The notes under the pieces: model-generated
Told to the model about the DNA's origin: nothing
Seen by the model: the letters and a program-made list of their open reading frames with translations, nothing else
The model's database searches: none
In this document: positions 10,496-19,024 of the stretch, piece by piece
How the letters are laid out: each line of letters opens with the position of its first letter
Position numbering within the stretch: the stretch's first letter is position 1
Program-made: the position numbers and the translations under genes
Assembly: GCF_001440035.1 (NCBI RefSeq)
Contig: NZ_LJYG01000086.1
Location: forward strand, 1 to 42,427
Direction: 5' to 3'
Source of the DNA: Bradyrhizobium manausense
Lineage (GTDB): Bacteria > Pseudomonadota > Alphaproteobacteria > Rhizobiales > Xanthobacteraceae
Length of the DNA stretch: 42,427 nucleotides

Positions 10496-12385
10496 CTATT
10501 TCATGGAAATAATCCCTTGTGTGGCAAGCGCGTCTAGAACCCGATTGGCCAATTGCTCCGGTGGCTCATCCAATGTCTTCAAATGCACCTCCGGTGTGTT
10601 CGGCGCTTCGTACGGGGCATCGAGCCCAGTAAAGTTCTTGATCTTGCCTGACTTTGCCTTGGCATAAACGCCTTTCGGATCGCGTCGGACGGATTCGTCT
10701 ATTGGCGTATCTACGAAGACCTCTACGAATTCACGGTTCCCGACGAGCTTGCGCACCATGTCGCGGTCGGTCTTGTAGGGCGAAACGAACGAGCAGATGA
10801 CAATCAAGCCGGCTTCCAGCATCAGTTTCGCCACTTCACTTGCACGCCGGATGTTCTCCATCCGATCTGCTTTAGTGAAGAGGAGATCACGGTTGAGACC
10901 GCGACGTAGGTTGTCACCGTCCAGCAGCATCGTGTGATAAGACCTCGCGAACAGCTTCTGGTCGACGATATTGGCGATCGTTGACTTGCCGGCACCGGAA
11001 AATCCGGTGAACCATATGATACACGGCTTCTGATGCTTGAGCGTCGAACGCTGCTCCTTGTCAATCGTCAACGGCTGCCAGGCGGTGCTAGCCGATCGCC
11101 GGAGTGGAAATTCGATCATTCCCGCGCCGACGGTCCGGTTGGTATAGCAGTCGATCATGATGAAGGATCCCGTGCGCCGGTTGACACGGTACGGATCGAA
11201 GCTCGCAGGCAGAACAGTGGCCACTTCGCAAAAGCCGATCTCATTGAAATTCAACGTGGCCGCCGCCACTGGCTCGCACGTGTCGACGTCGATCTTGTAT
11301 TTGAAGCGGTTAATGCTGCCGGAGGCGATCGATTGCGTGCCAATCCGGAATGCATAGGAGCGGCCCGGCACCATTGGTTCCTCGTCCATCCAGATCAGAT
11401 GAGCAGCAAACCGATCGGCGATTTCAGGCGGCTGCGTGGGGCTCGCCAACATATCACCGCGGCTGACATCGATCTCATCTTCGAGGGTAATCGTCACCGC
11501 ATCGCCTGCTTCGGCAGCTGCAAGGTCACCATCATAGGTCACGATCCGCCTCACACGCGAGCTGCGAGCCGAATGTGCCACGACGATTTTATCGCCAACC
11601 GCGACACTTCCGGAAGCGATAGTGCCAGTATACCCGCGGAAATCAAGATTGGGACGGTTCACCCACTGTACCGGAAAGCGGAAGGGCAGGCCGGCCGTCT
11701 CAGATCCTACCTCGACACTCTCGAGGTAATCCAGGAGCGGCGGGCCGTCATACCAATCGGTATTGCCGGATCGCTTGACGATGTTGTCGCCGTATCTGGC
11801 GGAGATTGGAACCGGGATGATCGAGGTGAAGCCGAGCTCCGAAGCAAAGGCAAGATAGTCGTGTACGATGCCGTCGAAGACATCCTTTCGATAGTCGACA
11901 AGGTCGATTTTGTTTACGGCGAGGAGGACGTGCCGGATACCCAAGAGCGAGCAGATGAAGGAGTGGCGTCTGGTCTGCACCAGAACCCCTTTGCGCGCAT
12001 CGATCAGGATGATGGCGAGCTGCGCGTTGGAGGCGCCGGTCGCCATGTTGCGGGTGTATTGTTCGTGGCCTGGTGTATCGGCGACCATGAACGATCTGCG
12101 CGGCGTCGTGAAAAAGCGATAAGCGACGTCAATGGTATTGCCTTGTTCGCGCTCAGCCTCAAGGCCGTCGACCAATAAGGCGAAGTCGATGTCACCTCCG
12201 GTCGTGCCTTGATTGGCGCTATCACGCGTGAGCGCCTGCAGCTGGTCCTCATAGATCATCTTGCTGTCGTGTAGGAGTCGGCCGATCAGCGTCGATTTTC
12301 CGTCGTCGACCGAGCCACACGTGATGAAGCGCAATTGATCCTTGCCGTCGGCCTCGGCGACGAAAGGCGCGGCTTCCATATCCAT
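10496..12385 (-). CDS. nodQ: NodQ: sulfate adenylyltransferase large subunit fused to APS kinase
   Basis: With NodP it makes PAPS, the activated sulfate donor used to sulfate Nod factors or surface polysaccharides. The 629-residue protein has the full CysNC layout. An EF-Tu-like GTPase comes first: CGSVDDGKSTLIGRLLHD (G1, about residue 26), ADTPGHEQYTRNMATGAS (G3), AVNKIDLVDY (G4), followed by beta-barrel domains to about residue 450. The APS kinase domain has Walker A WFTGFSGAGKST (about 455), LLDGDNLRRGLNRDL, SFVSPYKTDRDMVR and FVEVFVDTP. The ATG at 12385 overlaps the nodP stop as TGATG, so the two are translationally coupled. Housekeeping cysNC is the alternative name; the nod box upstream favours nodQ. 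The gene is intact, and its long antisense frames are shadows. Confidence 0.88.
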   Translation of the reverse strand: MDMEAAPFVAEADGKDQLRFITCGSVDDGKSTLIGRLLHDSKMIYEDQLQALTRDSANQGTTGGDIDFALLVDGLEAEREQGNTIDVAYRFFTTPRRSFMVADTPGHEQYTRNMATGASNAQLAIILIDARKGVLVQTRRHSFICSLLGIRHVLLAVNKIDLVDYRKDVFDGIVHDYLAFASELGFTSIIPVPISARYGDNIVKRSGNTDWYDGPPLLDYLESVEVGSETAGLPFRFPVQWVNRPNLDFRGYTGTIASGSVAVGDKIVVAHSARSSRVRRIVTYDGDLAAAEAGDAVTITLEDEIDVSRGDMLASPTQPPEIADRFAAHLIWMDEEPMVPGRSYAFRIGTQSIASGSINRFKYKIDVDTCEPVAAATLNFNEIGFCEVATVLPASFDPYRVNRRTGSFIMIDCYTNRTVGAGMIEFPLRRSASTAWQPLTIDKEQRSTLKHQKPCIIWFTGFSGAGKSTIANIVDQKLFARSYHTMLLDGDNLRRGLNRDLLFTKADRMENIRRASEVAKLMLEAGLIVICSFVSPYKTDRDMVRKLVGNREFVEVFVDTPIDESVRRDPKGVYAKAKSGKIKNFTGLDAPYEAPNTPEVHLKTLDEPPEQLANRVLDALATQGIISMK

Positions 12386-13320
12386 CAAAAGTATCCTTCC
12401 CGCTTCTTCCTCTCCATTGAAGCCGCCTCATCCGTGTCGATGAGGCGCCCCTGCCGCTCCGAAACTCTCGCAATCCGCATTTCGGCGACAATGTCCTCGA
12501 TCGTCGTGGCGTCCGACTCGATGGCGCCGCTCAGGGGATAGCAGCCGAGCGTACGAAAGCGGATTCTCCGCATCTTAGGGGTCTCGTTGGGCAAGAGCGG
12601 GAGCCGCTCGTCGTCCATCATGATCAGGGTGCCGTTCCGATGCACCACCGGCCGGTGCTTCGCAAGGTAGAGAGGGACGACAGGAATTCTTTCGAGCATG
12701 ATGTATTCCCAAATGTCGAGCTCCGTCCAATTCGACATCGCGAACACCCTCATCGTTTCCCCCTGTCGGATCCGGGTGTTGAAAAGCTTCCAAAGTTCGG
12801 GCCGCTGGTTGCGCGGATCCCAGACATGTCCTGCCGAGCGGCACGAAAATATGCGCTCCTTGGCGCGGCTTTTTTCCTCGTCGCGCCGCGCGCCGCCGAA
12901 TGCCGCATCGAATCCATACAGATCGAGCGCCTGCTTGAGGGCGTCGGTCTTCATAATCTGGGTATGTAGCGTGGAACCTGAGTGGATTGGATTGATACCT
13001 TTCGCAAGACCGTCCTTGTTGATGTGAACGATCAGATCGGCTCCGACGCGTCTTACTGTCTCGTCGCGAAAAGTAATCATCTCCCGGAATTTCCAGGTCG
13101 TATCGATATGCATCAACGGGAAAGGCAGCTTTGCCGGATAAAACGCCTTCAGCGCAAGGTGCAGCATGACGCTGGAATCCTTGCCGATTGAATAGAGCAT
13201 CACCGGCCTTTTGAACTCCGCTACTACTTCCCGCATAATTTCGATCGACTCGGCCTCGAGCCGACGCAAATGCCCGGGCAACCTATGCGTTTCGAACCTA
13301 ATCATGACCCTCGCGTTCAT
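12385..13320 (-). CDS. nodP: NodP: sulfate adenylyltransferase small subunit
   Basis: ATP sulfurylase subunit (CysD family) that forms adenosine 5'-phosphosulfate from ATP and sulfate together with the GTPase half of NodQ. It has the PP-loop motif [20 protein letters not shown] at about residue 42, then [53 protein letters not shown] and [13 protein letters not shown], all characteristic. The ATG at 13320 gives 311 residues and has GAGGG eight bases upstream; a GTG at 13329 and an ATG at 13305 are also in frame, and family members usually start closer to LRRLEAESI. It lies first in a two-gene operon with nodQ. The nod-box-like sequence at 13861-13906 on the same strand is 540 bases upstream, which would make the operon NodD- and flavonoid-dependent. 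Confidence 0.88.
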   Translation of the reverse strand: MNARVMIRFETHRLPGHLRRLEAESIEIMREVVAEFKRPVMLYSIGKDSSVMLHLALKAFYPAKLPFPLMHIDTTWKFREMITFRDETVRRVGADLIVHINKDGLAKGINPIHSGSTLHTQIMKTDALKQALDLYGFDAAFGGARRDEEKSRAKERIFSCRSAGHVWDPRNQRPELWKLFNTRIRQGETMRVFAMSNWTELDIWEYIMLERIPVVPLYLAKHRPVVHRNGTLIMMDDERLPLLPNETPKMRRIRFRTLGCYPLSGAIESDATTIEDIVAEMRIARVSERQGRLIDTDEAASMERKKREGYF

Positions 13321-13860
13321 ATTGAACACCCTCGAGATCTACCCCGGCGACGGCCGTTGCCCTGCCGGCATTCATGCCATATTTCAGTGCTTGCCCATAA
13401 GATCAGTGATCACTCAGCCTCGATGCGAGCAGGATCTCGTGTTCCGCCATATGCACTCTATGGTCGATCCAAAGCAGAGAGACGTCGGCGTCACCATCGC
13501 CAAGGGCACAGAAGTGTGGGAACGAGCCCGCGGGCTGTAGCTGACCGACGATAGTTCGATTTCTTGGTTGCTGCCTCAACATCACCTGAGCTCGCTGTGG
13601 CGCAAGGCCGTTGCCTGCGGGCGGGGACCGGGGCAGCGCGATCGGTCCATCTTGCTGAGAGGGACGCCGAAGGGCATCTACATGCTTTTCGAGCTTGCAG
13701 GCGTCCTTTCCACCAATCAAGAGGTGGTGCGGAGCCGGCAACAAAACCGCCTACAACCGGATTGCGGGCGTCCATAATGACGTACTCCTCGTAGCTTTTC
13801 CGACAGGAAACCTACCAAGTTGCTCAATTGCAGGCGTTTTTCCTACCCGGCAGCACCTAA
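13321..13860 (-). other. Long leader between nod box and nodP
   Basis: These 540 bases separate the nod box from nodP. Two overlapping minus-strand frames (13403-13744 and 13491-13775) are open; one starts with ATG at 13775 (MDARNPVVGGFVAGSA), the other ends ALGDGDADVSLLWIDHRVHM followed by AEHEILLASRLSDH. They may be the halves of one frameshifted former gene that once stood first in this operon. I do not recognise it. Confidence 0.35.
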
Positions 13861-13906
13861 ATTGGGGAAATCGATTTTTTGGATGGAATGCATTGACATC
13901 GCGGAT
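13861..13906 (-). promoter_or_regulatory. nod box (NodD-binding site)
   Basis: On the minus strand the 46 bases begin ATCCGCGATGTCAATG, contain CATCCAAAAAATCGATTT and end CCCCAAT. Compared by eye with the usual rhizobial nod box (ATCC..., ATG, ATC, AAA.AATCGATTTTACCAAT), about two thirds of positions agree, including the long AATCGATTT core, the ATCC head and the CCAAT tail at correct spacing. It points toward nodP. NodD, a LysR-type activator, binds such boxes in response to plant flavonoids. Confidence 0.75.
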
Positions 13907-14617
13907 AGTGACGGTGCGCTCCTTAAGGTCTGGGTCTCGATCTCCTGGTCGCACTCGATGCTCTATGAGCAAATGCGGCATCACGACGGCAGCTCTGGTG
14001 GCTTGCACGTGATTTAGTTGATTTGCATCGCGCCGGCTTTTTTTCGGCAGATGCTTCCGCACCAGCAAACCCATCTGATAGCCGCTTGGATCGGTACCGG
14101 GAGCATTTGGATCCTGGAAATTTTTAAAGGCTCCGCCGACCTATGGGCGATCTGTTGTCAGGTCTGCTAACCACTAAGTTGCTCGCCCTCACTTGCTGGC
14201 ACCTTCTCGTCGCGAAGCATGTCTGGTGCGTTTCAAATTTTTGACATTTATCCACTCCGCGCTCATGCAACAGGCTATCCCCGCACGGCTGGGTAAGCGT
14301 TACGGCTCGGTCAACTACCAGCCTTGGCAATTGATTGAGATGACGGTCACCTGGCATTTCATGAGCGCCCCGCGTGCCTTCGGGATCCAACTTAAATCTG
14401 GCCTCCGAGCCTGATGGGTATGCCGTCTTCTCGCCAGCAGTCATGAAATGCGATCTTTTCATCTCCTGGAACACCATGATGGACTCTCCTTGTGCCCGCG
14501 GGCCGCTCACGTGCACGCAAGCTTAATAAACCAAGCGGGTGTGATTGCCGTGCGAGGCCTATTTTGCGGACACTGTGATCGTTCAAAGGAAAGGTCATTC
14601 TCAAGCAGGACTCCATC
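13907..14617. other. Region between nod box and exporter; no intact gene
   Basis: A minus-strand frame at 14124-14516 has an ATG at about 14478 preceded by AGGAGA at good spacing. Its sequence has no family match, and one frame over reads DEKIAFHDCWREDGIPIRL followed by GGQI and a stop, which looks more protein-like. This suggests a short, frameshifted former gene. Nothing else is recognisable. Confidence 0.35.
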
Positions 14618-14860
14618 ATGAGTGAATTCTTCTGGCGCCTGATGGTGAATGCGGCGAGGCGTTCCCGCTCGCATGAGAATGCCGGGCTTCAGCGGCAGGC
14701 TATGAAATCAAGTCCGAGCGGCTTTGGCTGCTGGCGAGGAGCCCTTCGCATGGCGAAGGAATGGCGCCCGAATGCCGGTGCTCGATCGCGCTTTTGCGAT
14801 GCGGGGTTCGATTCAGATCGAGCCAGCTTGCAGGCTGAGCTCGACCGGACTGCGGCATGA
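14618..14860 (+). CDS. Small hypothetical protein coupled to ABC exporter
   Basis: An 80-residue frame starting at ATG 14618 with AGGA seven to nine bases upstream. Its stop overlaps the start of the exporter as ATGA (14857-14860), a common sign of translational coupling. The product is basic in its first half (NAARRSRSHENAGLQRQ) and has no membrane segment or family motif that I can see. It may be a genuine small gene, or only a leader frame that delivers ribosomes to the exporter start. Confidence 0.4.
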   Translation: MSEFFWRLMVNAARRSRSHENAGLQRQAMKSSPSGFGCWRGALRMAKEWRPNAGARSRFCDAGFDSDRASLQAELDRTAA

Positions 14861-16656
14861 CTGCTCTGGATGACAAACGTCGTATCGCGATTCGAGCGGT
14901 GATTCCGTTCGTCTTCCGCCACTGGCTGCGCCAGCCATATCGCGCGGCCCTTGTGCTGATTGGCTTCCTCGGTGCGACCGTGGCCGACCTGTTCATGCCG
15001 CTCTACTCCGGCTATCTCGTCGATGCGTTGACGTCAGGCCCGTACAACCAGGGTGCGCGACATGCGGCGCTCGCGGCCGTCGGCGGCATCGTCGCACTCG
15101 GGCTGGTTTCGATGATCCTGCGCCTCATTGGTCTGCAGGCGATCGTTCCGTTCACGCTCAAGACGATGTCGGATGTGGCGCGCGAGGCGTTCATACGCGT
15201 CCAGCGGTTCTCAACCGATTGGCACGCCAACTCTTTCGCCGGTTCGAGCGTGCGGAAGATCACGCGCGGCATGTGGGCGCTCGACCTGCTCAACAGTACC
15301 ATCCTGAGCTCCCTGTTGCCGTCCCTGACGGTACTGGTCGGTTCGATGATCCTGCTCGGGCTGCATTGGTCTGCGCTCGGTGGCGTGATCGCGATTGGTG
15401 CGACATTTTATACCGCGATGACGTTGATATTCTCGGTCCGCTTTATCGCGCCTGCCGCAAGGGTCTCCAACGCCTGGGACACCAAGGTCGGCGGCACGCT
15501 GGCCGATGCGTTGACCTGCAATGCAGTGGTAAAATCGTTCGGCGCTGAAGCGCGTGAGGATGCTCGGCTCGCCCGCACCATCAACCGCTGGCGAAAGCGG
15601 TTGCTGCGAACCTGGCTGCGTTACAACTACGCCGCGATGTCTCAGCTCTCGCTGCTGTTGTGCCTTCGGGCGTCGGTGATCGGCGGCTCGGTGTTGCTGT
15701 GGATGGCGGGGCTCGCCTCACCGGGCGATGTCACTTATGTGCTAACCAGCTACTACGTTATCCACGCGTATCTGCGCGACGTTGGCATGTACATCAACAA
15801 CCTCCAGCGCTCGGTCGACGACATGGAGGAGCTCGTCGCGATCCATGACGAGCCGATGGGGGTCTTGGACGCACCGGATGCAAGTCCTATCGCCATTGAC
15901 GGCGGTGAGATCGTATTCGACGACGTCACCTTCCAGTATGGCGGCGACGGGGCGCTCTATGACAAGCTATCGGTTGACTTAAAGGCCGGCGAGCGGGTTG
16001 GTCTGGTCGGCCGCTCCGGCTCCGGCAAGACGACCTTCGTCAAGCTGGTGCAGCGGCTCTATGATATCTCGGGCGGGCGCATTCTGATCGACGGTCAGGA
16101 CATCGCTTTAGCTACGCAGCAATCGCTGCGCAGCCAGATAGCCGTCGTGCAGCAGGAGCCGATCCTGTTCCACCGCTCGCTCGCCGAGAACATCGCCTAT
16201 GGCCGGCCCGGTGCCGGTATGGCGGCGATCGAGCGCGCGGCGCGGCTTGCCAATGCGCACGAGTTCATCTTGCGCCTGCGCAGAGGCTACGGCACGCTGG
16301 TTGGTGAGCGCGGTGTCAAGCTCTCAGGCGGTGAGCGGCAGCGCGTCGCGCTGGCGCGCGCCTTTCTAGCGGATGCGCCGGTGCTGATCCTGGACGAGGC
16401 AACCTCAAGCCTCGATTCGGAATCTGAAGCCCTCATCCAAGAAGCGATGGAGCGACTGATGAAGGGCCGCACCTCGATTGTGATCGCACATCGGCTGTCG
16501 ACGGTGCGCAGCCTCGACCGTATCCTGGTGTTTGATGGCGGCGTTATCGCCGAGCAGGGCACGCATGCTGCCCTAACTAGGCGGCCCGGCGGAATCTATC
16601 GGCGGCTGCTCGAGAGTCAAACCACCGAGTTCGGCCGGATCTCTGCGGCAGGCTAG
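14857..16656 (+). CDS. ABC exporter, fused membrane and ATPase domains
   Basis: Half-transporter of the ABCB/MsbA type, expected to work as a homodimer in the inner membrane and export a lipid, peptide or drug-like compound. The first about 320 residues carry the six-helix membrane domain (for example YRAALVLIGFLGATVADLFM and SSLLPSLTVLVGSMILLGLH). The ATPase domain from about residue 350 is complete: A-loop FQYGGDGALYDKLSV, Walker A GLVGRSGSGKTTFVKL, Q-loop VVQQEPILFH, signature VKLSGGERQRVALARAFL, Walker B PVLILDEATSSLDSESE, and switch His in VIAHRLSTVRSL. At 599 residues the length is normal. It is transcribed away from nodPQ and overlaps the small upstream frame. Nothing in the sequence identifies the cargo. 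It is intact and probably functional. Confidence 0.9.
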   Translation: MTALDDKRRIAIRAVIPFVFRHWLRQPYRAALVLIGFLGATVADLFMPLYSGYLVDALTSGPYNQGARHAALAAVGGIVALGLVSMILRLIGLQAIVPFTLKTMSDVAREAFIRVQRFSTDWHANSFAGSSVRKITRGMWALDLLNSTILSSLLPSLTVLVGSMILLGLHWSALGGVIAIGATFYTAMTLIFSVRFIAPAARVSNAWDTKVGGTLADALTCNAVVKSFGAEAREDARLARTINRWRKRLLRTWLRYNYAAMSQLSLLLCLRASVIGGSVLLWMAGLASPGDVTYVLTSYYVIHAYLRDVGMYINNLQRSVDDMEELVAIHDEPMGVLDAPDASPIAIDGGEIVFDDVTFQYGGDGALYDKLSVDLKAGERVGLVGRSGSGKTTFVKLVQRLYDISGGRILIDGQDIALATQQSLRSQIAVVQQEPILFHRSLAENIAYGRPGAGMAAIERAARLANAHEFILRLRRGYGTLVGERGVKLSGGERQRVALARAFLADAPVLILDEATSSLDSESEALIQEAMERLMKGRTSIVIAHRLSTVRSLDRILVFDGGVIAEQGTHAALTRRPGGIYRRLLESQTTEFGRISAAG

Positions 16657-17283
16657 CGAATAGGGATGGCACCGTGACGTCTGTCGTTGAGCTGGGACGC
16701 GAAATTGAAGGTTCAGCTAAAGGGAGAGGCCCGCCAGGAGAGGCTCAACCCGTCTGAAGCTCAAACAAGATTGTTGCGAGCTGGTGAGTAGCAGCTCGCA
16801 ACCTCGGCGCTTCGTCACCAGGCCAAGTGAGGTATCGACACTTTGGTCCCAGGAGAGCGGTATGCGCCAAAGTCCAACTTCATCAAATGATTTCGCGTGT
16901 GAGCCAATGACCGATTGGCGGCACAAGGCAGTAGCCGAACATCGGACGAGATGGCAACAAGCGGCCGGGTTGGCTGCAAGTGAGCGGCTTCGGCGAGTGT
17001 CATTATACGCGCCGCGCGTCCGGCGCTTCGGCGAGTTGCCGCTTGCGCGGCTGAAATCTGATGGTAGCCGCCGGCACGGGCGGAATTCCTTCAAAATAAC
17101 CATTTTGCGCCGAATTTCAGCGTCGATGTACAAACCATTGCATCAATCAATATCGACAAGTGGCTACTGTGCAGCGGCAAGGGGCGCGCGTTGATTTCGA
17201 GGTGCGCACGTCTGGGCAACAGAGGGCGGTTGCCCTGTGGCGTTTTATCCCAGAAAGCCGCAGCTGCAATAGGCCTCGGTCGG
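16657..17283. other. No recognisable gene
   Basis: Both strands contain open frames of 60-138 codons here (for example 16717-17133 minus, 16784-17194 plus), but their composition is that of random high-GC sequence and they mirror each other. No family motif or ribosome binding site supports them. Confidence 0.4.
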
Positions 17284-17314
17284 TTGGATAAGACGCTGAC
17301 GCGCTATGTGCTGA

Positions 17315-17384
17315 ATTCGTTCGTCGTATTTTTCCTCCCGCGACGAACACACACTGGCCGCCCCGTTTGGGGCGGCTTTTTTTT
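17315..17384 (+). ncRNA. Candidate small RNA: anti-Shine-Dalgarno hairpin plus terminator
   Basis: A perfect 8-bp stem GTTCGTCG/CGACGAAC (17319-17326 with 17341-17348) holds a 14-base loop containing CCTCCC, complementary to a ribosome binding site. Eight bases further is a strong intrinsic terminator. Alphaproteobacterial regulatory RNAs commonly have exactly this build, with a CU-rich anti-Shine-Dalgarno loop and a terminator. No gene ends just upstream that would need the terminator. A possible weak promoter (TTGGAT at 17284, TATGTG at 17305, spacing 15) would start transcription near 17315. Confidence 0.4.
17357..17384 (+). terminator. Strong rho-independent terminator
   Basis: A perfect 8-bp GC-rich stem GCCGCCCC/GGGGCGGC (17357-17364 with 17369-17376), loop GTTT, followed by eight T residues. 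It points rightward. There is no protein gene directly upstream, so it most likely ends the candidate small RNA. Confidence 0.85.
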
Positions 17385-17639
17385 GCGCGCCAGGCATGGC
17401 GCGGAGCGCCGAGACTGTCGCGAGTTGACGGGAGTGGTGTCCGGTCGATGACTTGGAGGTTCGTGTCCCTCTACGGAACTTGCTGATCGAAGCCGCTAAC
17501 CGAACAGCAAGGGTCGTCGCGAGACGGTATTTGAAGGAAGCTGTAAGCAAAGCGCCGGTTCGACGACAGCCCGAGCATATGTGGCGTCCGCATCTGGGCA
17601 AGGCTGCCACAAAACCCGAAGCCCGATATTGCCCCGAAG

Positions 17640-17800
17640 GTGTCGCCCTATGCCGGCCGACCATGATGGGGTGCGCTTGGCCGGCCGCAGAGAGCTCTGG
17701 CGCAGCGGCGCACGGTTTCACGGTTTCGCTTGGCAAGCCCGACCAGCTTGGTGATTGCTCGATGCATCAGCCCGCGCGTCGGTCGGAAGCGCAATCGTCT
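17640..17800 (-). pseudogene. IS5-type transposase fragment
   Basis: Minus-strand translation gives RPTRGLMHRAITKLVGLAKR, matching DARLIHRAIIKLVGLAKRNR in the complete transposase at 40919-42253. At DNA level 17651-17800 can be aligned by eye with 41655-41790. It is diverged, with at least one indel, so it comes from a related but older insertion. The remaining parts of the element are gone. Confidence 0.7.
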
Positions 17801-18045
17801 GTGCGCTCGATGGTGCTGGCCAATGTGTGTTCGAGTCTTTGCAGGCAGCAACTGAGTGTCGACGCTTGATTCTGAATGTCTCTGACGCTTGGCGGAGGCT
17901 TCAATGCTGGCATGCGGCGATCGCCCAACGCAGATCACGAAATCCCACGGGCGCGATTGAAACTCTATGGCGAATCTCCTGTTCAGAGACACCCCGTCGC
18001 CTGCACTCTCGCACTGACCTGCTCCGATGGCGTTGGTAGCAAGGT

Positions 18046-18180
18046 TTAGCCTCCAACGTAATCGGCTCCCCCTTCATAGATCCGTTTAGCGGTGAATTTT
18101 CGCGGCAAAGTAGGGTCAAGCGTAAGCCGTTCTCCTTCGACAGATGGTTTTCCAAAAGCAAACCAGGGAAAAGGCGCTTG
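18046..18180 (-). pseudogene. Unassigned C-terminal coding remnant
   Basis: A minus-strand frame ending with TAA at 18046-18048 reads APFPWFAFGKPSVEGERLTL followed by DPTLPRKFTAKRIYEGGADY and VGG. The composition and smooth codon use look like the end of a real protein. No start or upstream part remains, and the promoter region of the next operon overlaps it. Family unknown. Confidence 0.3.
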
Positions 18181-18216
18181 ACTTACCCGGCTGGTTCATC
18201 CACTATGCGATATATA

Positions 18217-18233
18217 ATATTGCATTCCAATAA
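18217..18233. promoter_or_regulatory. ATATTG-N5-CAAT palindrome, copy 1 (probable IclR operator)
   Basis: ATATTGCATTCCAATAA lies 15 to 31 bases before the TTG start of the hydratase gene. It shares its palindromic halves and 5-base spacer with the two copies at 30334 and 30422 next to the IclR regulator. A TATAAT-like sequence (18213-18218) overlaps its left edge; TTGACT at 18178 is too far from it, so the exact promoter is unclear. Confidence 0.6.
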
Positions 18234-18247
18234 CAGAGGATCCGGCC

Positions 18248-19018
18248 TTGAATCGGTATATTCTCATCGACAGGCAAGATGCCGTTGCTGTTATCACGCT
18301 GAACAGGCCGGAAATCCTCAATGCCTGGCATGCTCCAATGCGGAGCGAGCTCGTTGCTGCCCTTCTGGATCTTCAGCGCGACAAGACAGTCCGTGCGATT
18401 ATTCTGACAGGGGCGGGGGACCGGGCATTCTGTGCAGGCCAGGATTTCAATGAGGCCAAGACGTTCGACGGTGACACCGGTTCCAAATGGATCGGAGAGT
18501 GGGAACGTTTGTACGATGTCATTAGGTCGCTTCCCAAGCCGCTGATCGCCGCTTTGAATGGTGTTGCCGCCGGTTCAGCATTCCAAGTTGCGCTGCTCTG
18601 CGATTTCCGGATTGGCCACGCTGGAGTACGGATGGGGCAGCCCGAAATCAATTCAGGCATTGCGAGCGTCACCGGGCCGTGGATCATGCGGGAAATCCTA
18701 GGGCTCGCTCGCACCACAGATTTGACCCTCACCGGTCGATTGATGGACGCAACGGAATGCCACTCGATCGGAATCATCAACAAGATTGTTCCAGCGGAAA
18801 GTGTCCTTGATGCTTCTCTCTCGCTAGCGCGCGAGCTGGCGGAGAAACCTCCTCTCGCCATGCGCCTAGACAAACAATGGCTTCGCGAGATGACGGAGGT
18901 CCGATTCCGCGAGTGTCTCGATGCGGCGGTGCGGATCCATCGCGAGGCCTACGCGTCAGGCGAGACAGCTCGGATGATGGAAAAATTTCTGGCCGAACGT
19001 GCAGCCAGGAAGGCCTGA
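18248..19018 (+). CDS. Enoyl-CoA hydratase/isomerase family protein
   Basis: Crotonase-fold enzyme acting on a CoA thioester, probably hydrating or isomerising a double bond. At 256 residues it has the family's usual length. Oxyanion-hole blocks are AFCAGQDFNEA and ALNGVAAGSAFQVALLCDFR; the acid/base region is RMGQPEINSGIASVTGPW, where one Glu is evident, and then LTGRLMDATECHSIGIINKI. The chosen start is TTG at 18248 with AGAGGA about seven bases upstream; MNRYILIDRQDAVAVITLNRPE is a typical crotonase beginning. The CoA ligase follows after six bases, so the two are one operon and the hydratase likely works on the ligase product. The IclR-type operator just upstream implies control by the regulator at 29.5-30.3 kb. 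Carnitine-type or aromatic acid degradation are possible; the substrate cannot be inferred. Confidence 0.88.
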   Translation: MNRYILIDRQDAVAVITLNRPEILNAWHAPMRSELVAALLDLQRDKTVRAIILTGAGDRAFCAGQDFNEAKTFDGDTGSKWIGEWERLYDVIRSLPKPLIAALNGVAAGSAFQVALLCDFRIGHAGVRMGQPEINSGIASVTGPWIMREILGLARTTDLTLTGRLMDATECHSIGIINKIVPAESVLDASLSLARELAEKPPLAMRLDKQWLREMTEVRFRECLDAAVRIHREAYASGETARMMEKFLAERAARKA

Positions 19019-19024
19019 CATTCC

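Noticed and set aside
11033..12178. Long plus-strand frame (381 codons) opposite nodQ
   Set aside because: Fully antisense to an intact, motif-complete nodQ; its translation has no family motif and reflects third-position GC bias.
17191..17451. Plus-strand frame of 86 codons
   Set aside because: Runs straight through a strong terminator and has no coding features.
18178..18218. TTGACT and TATAAT as a promoter pair for the hydratase operon
   Set aside because: The spacing is 29 bases, far beyond a working sigma-70 promoter; another -35 must be used.
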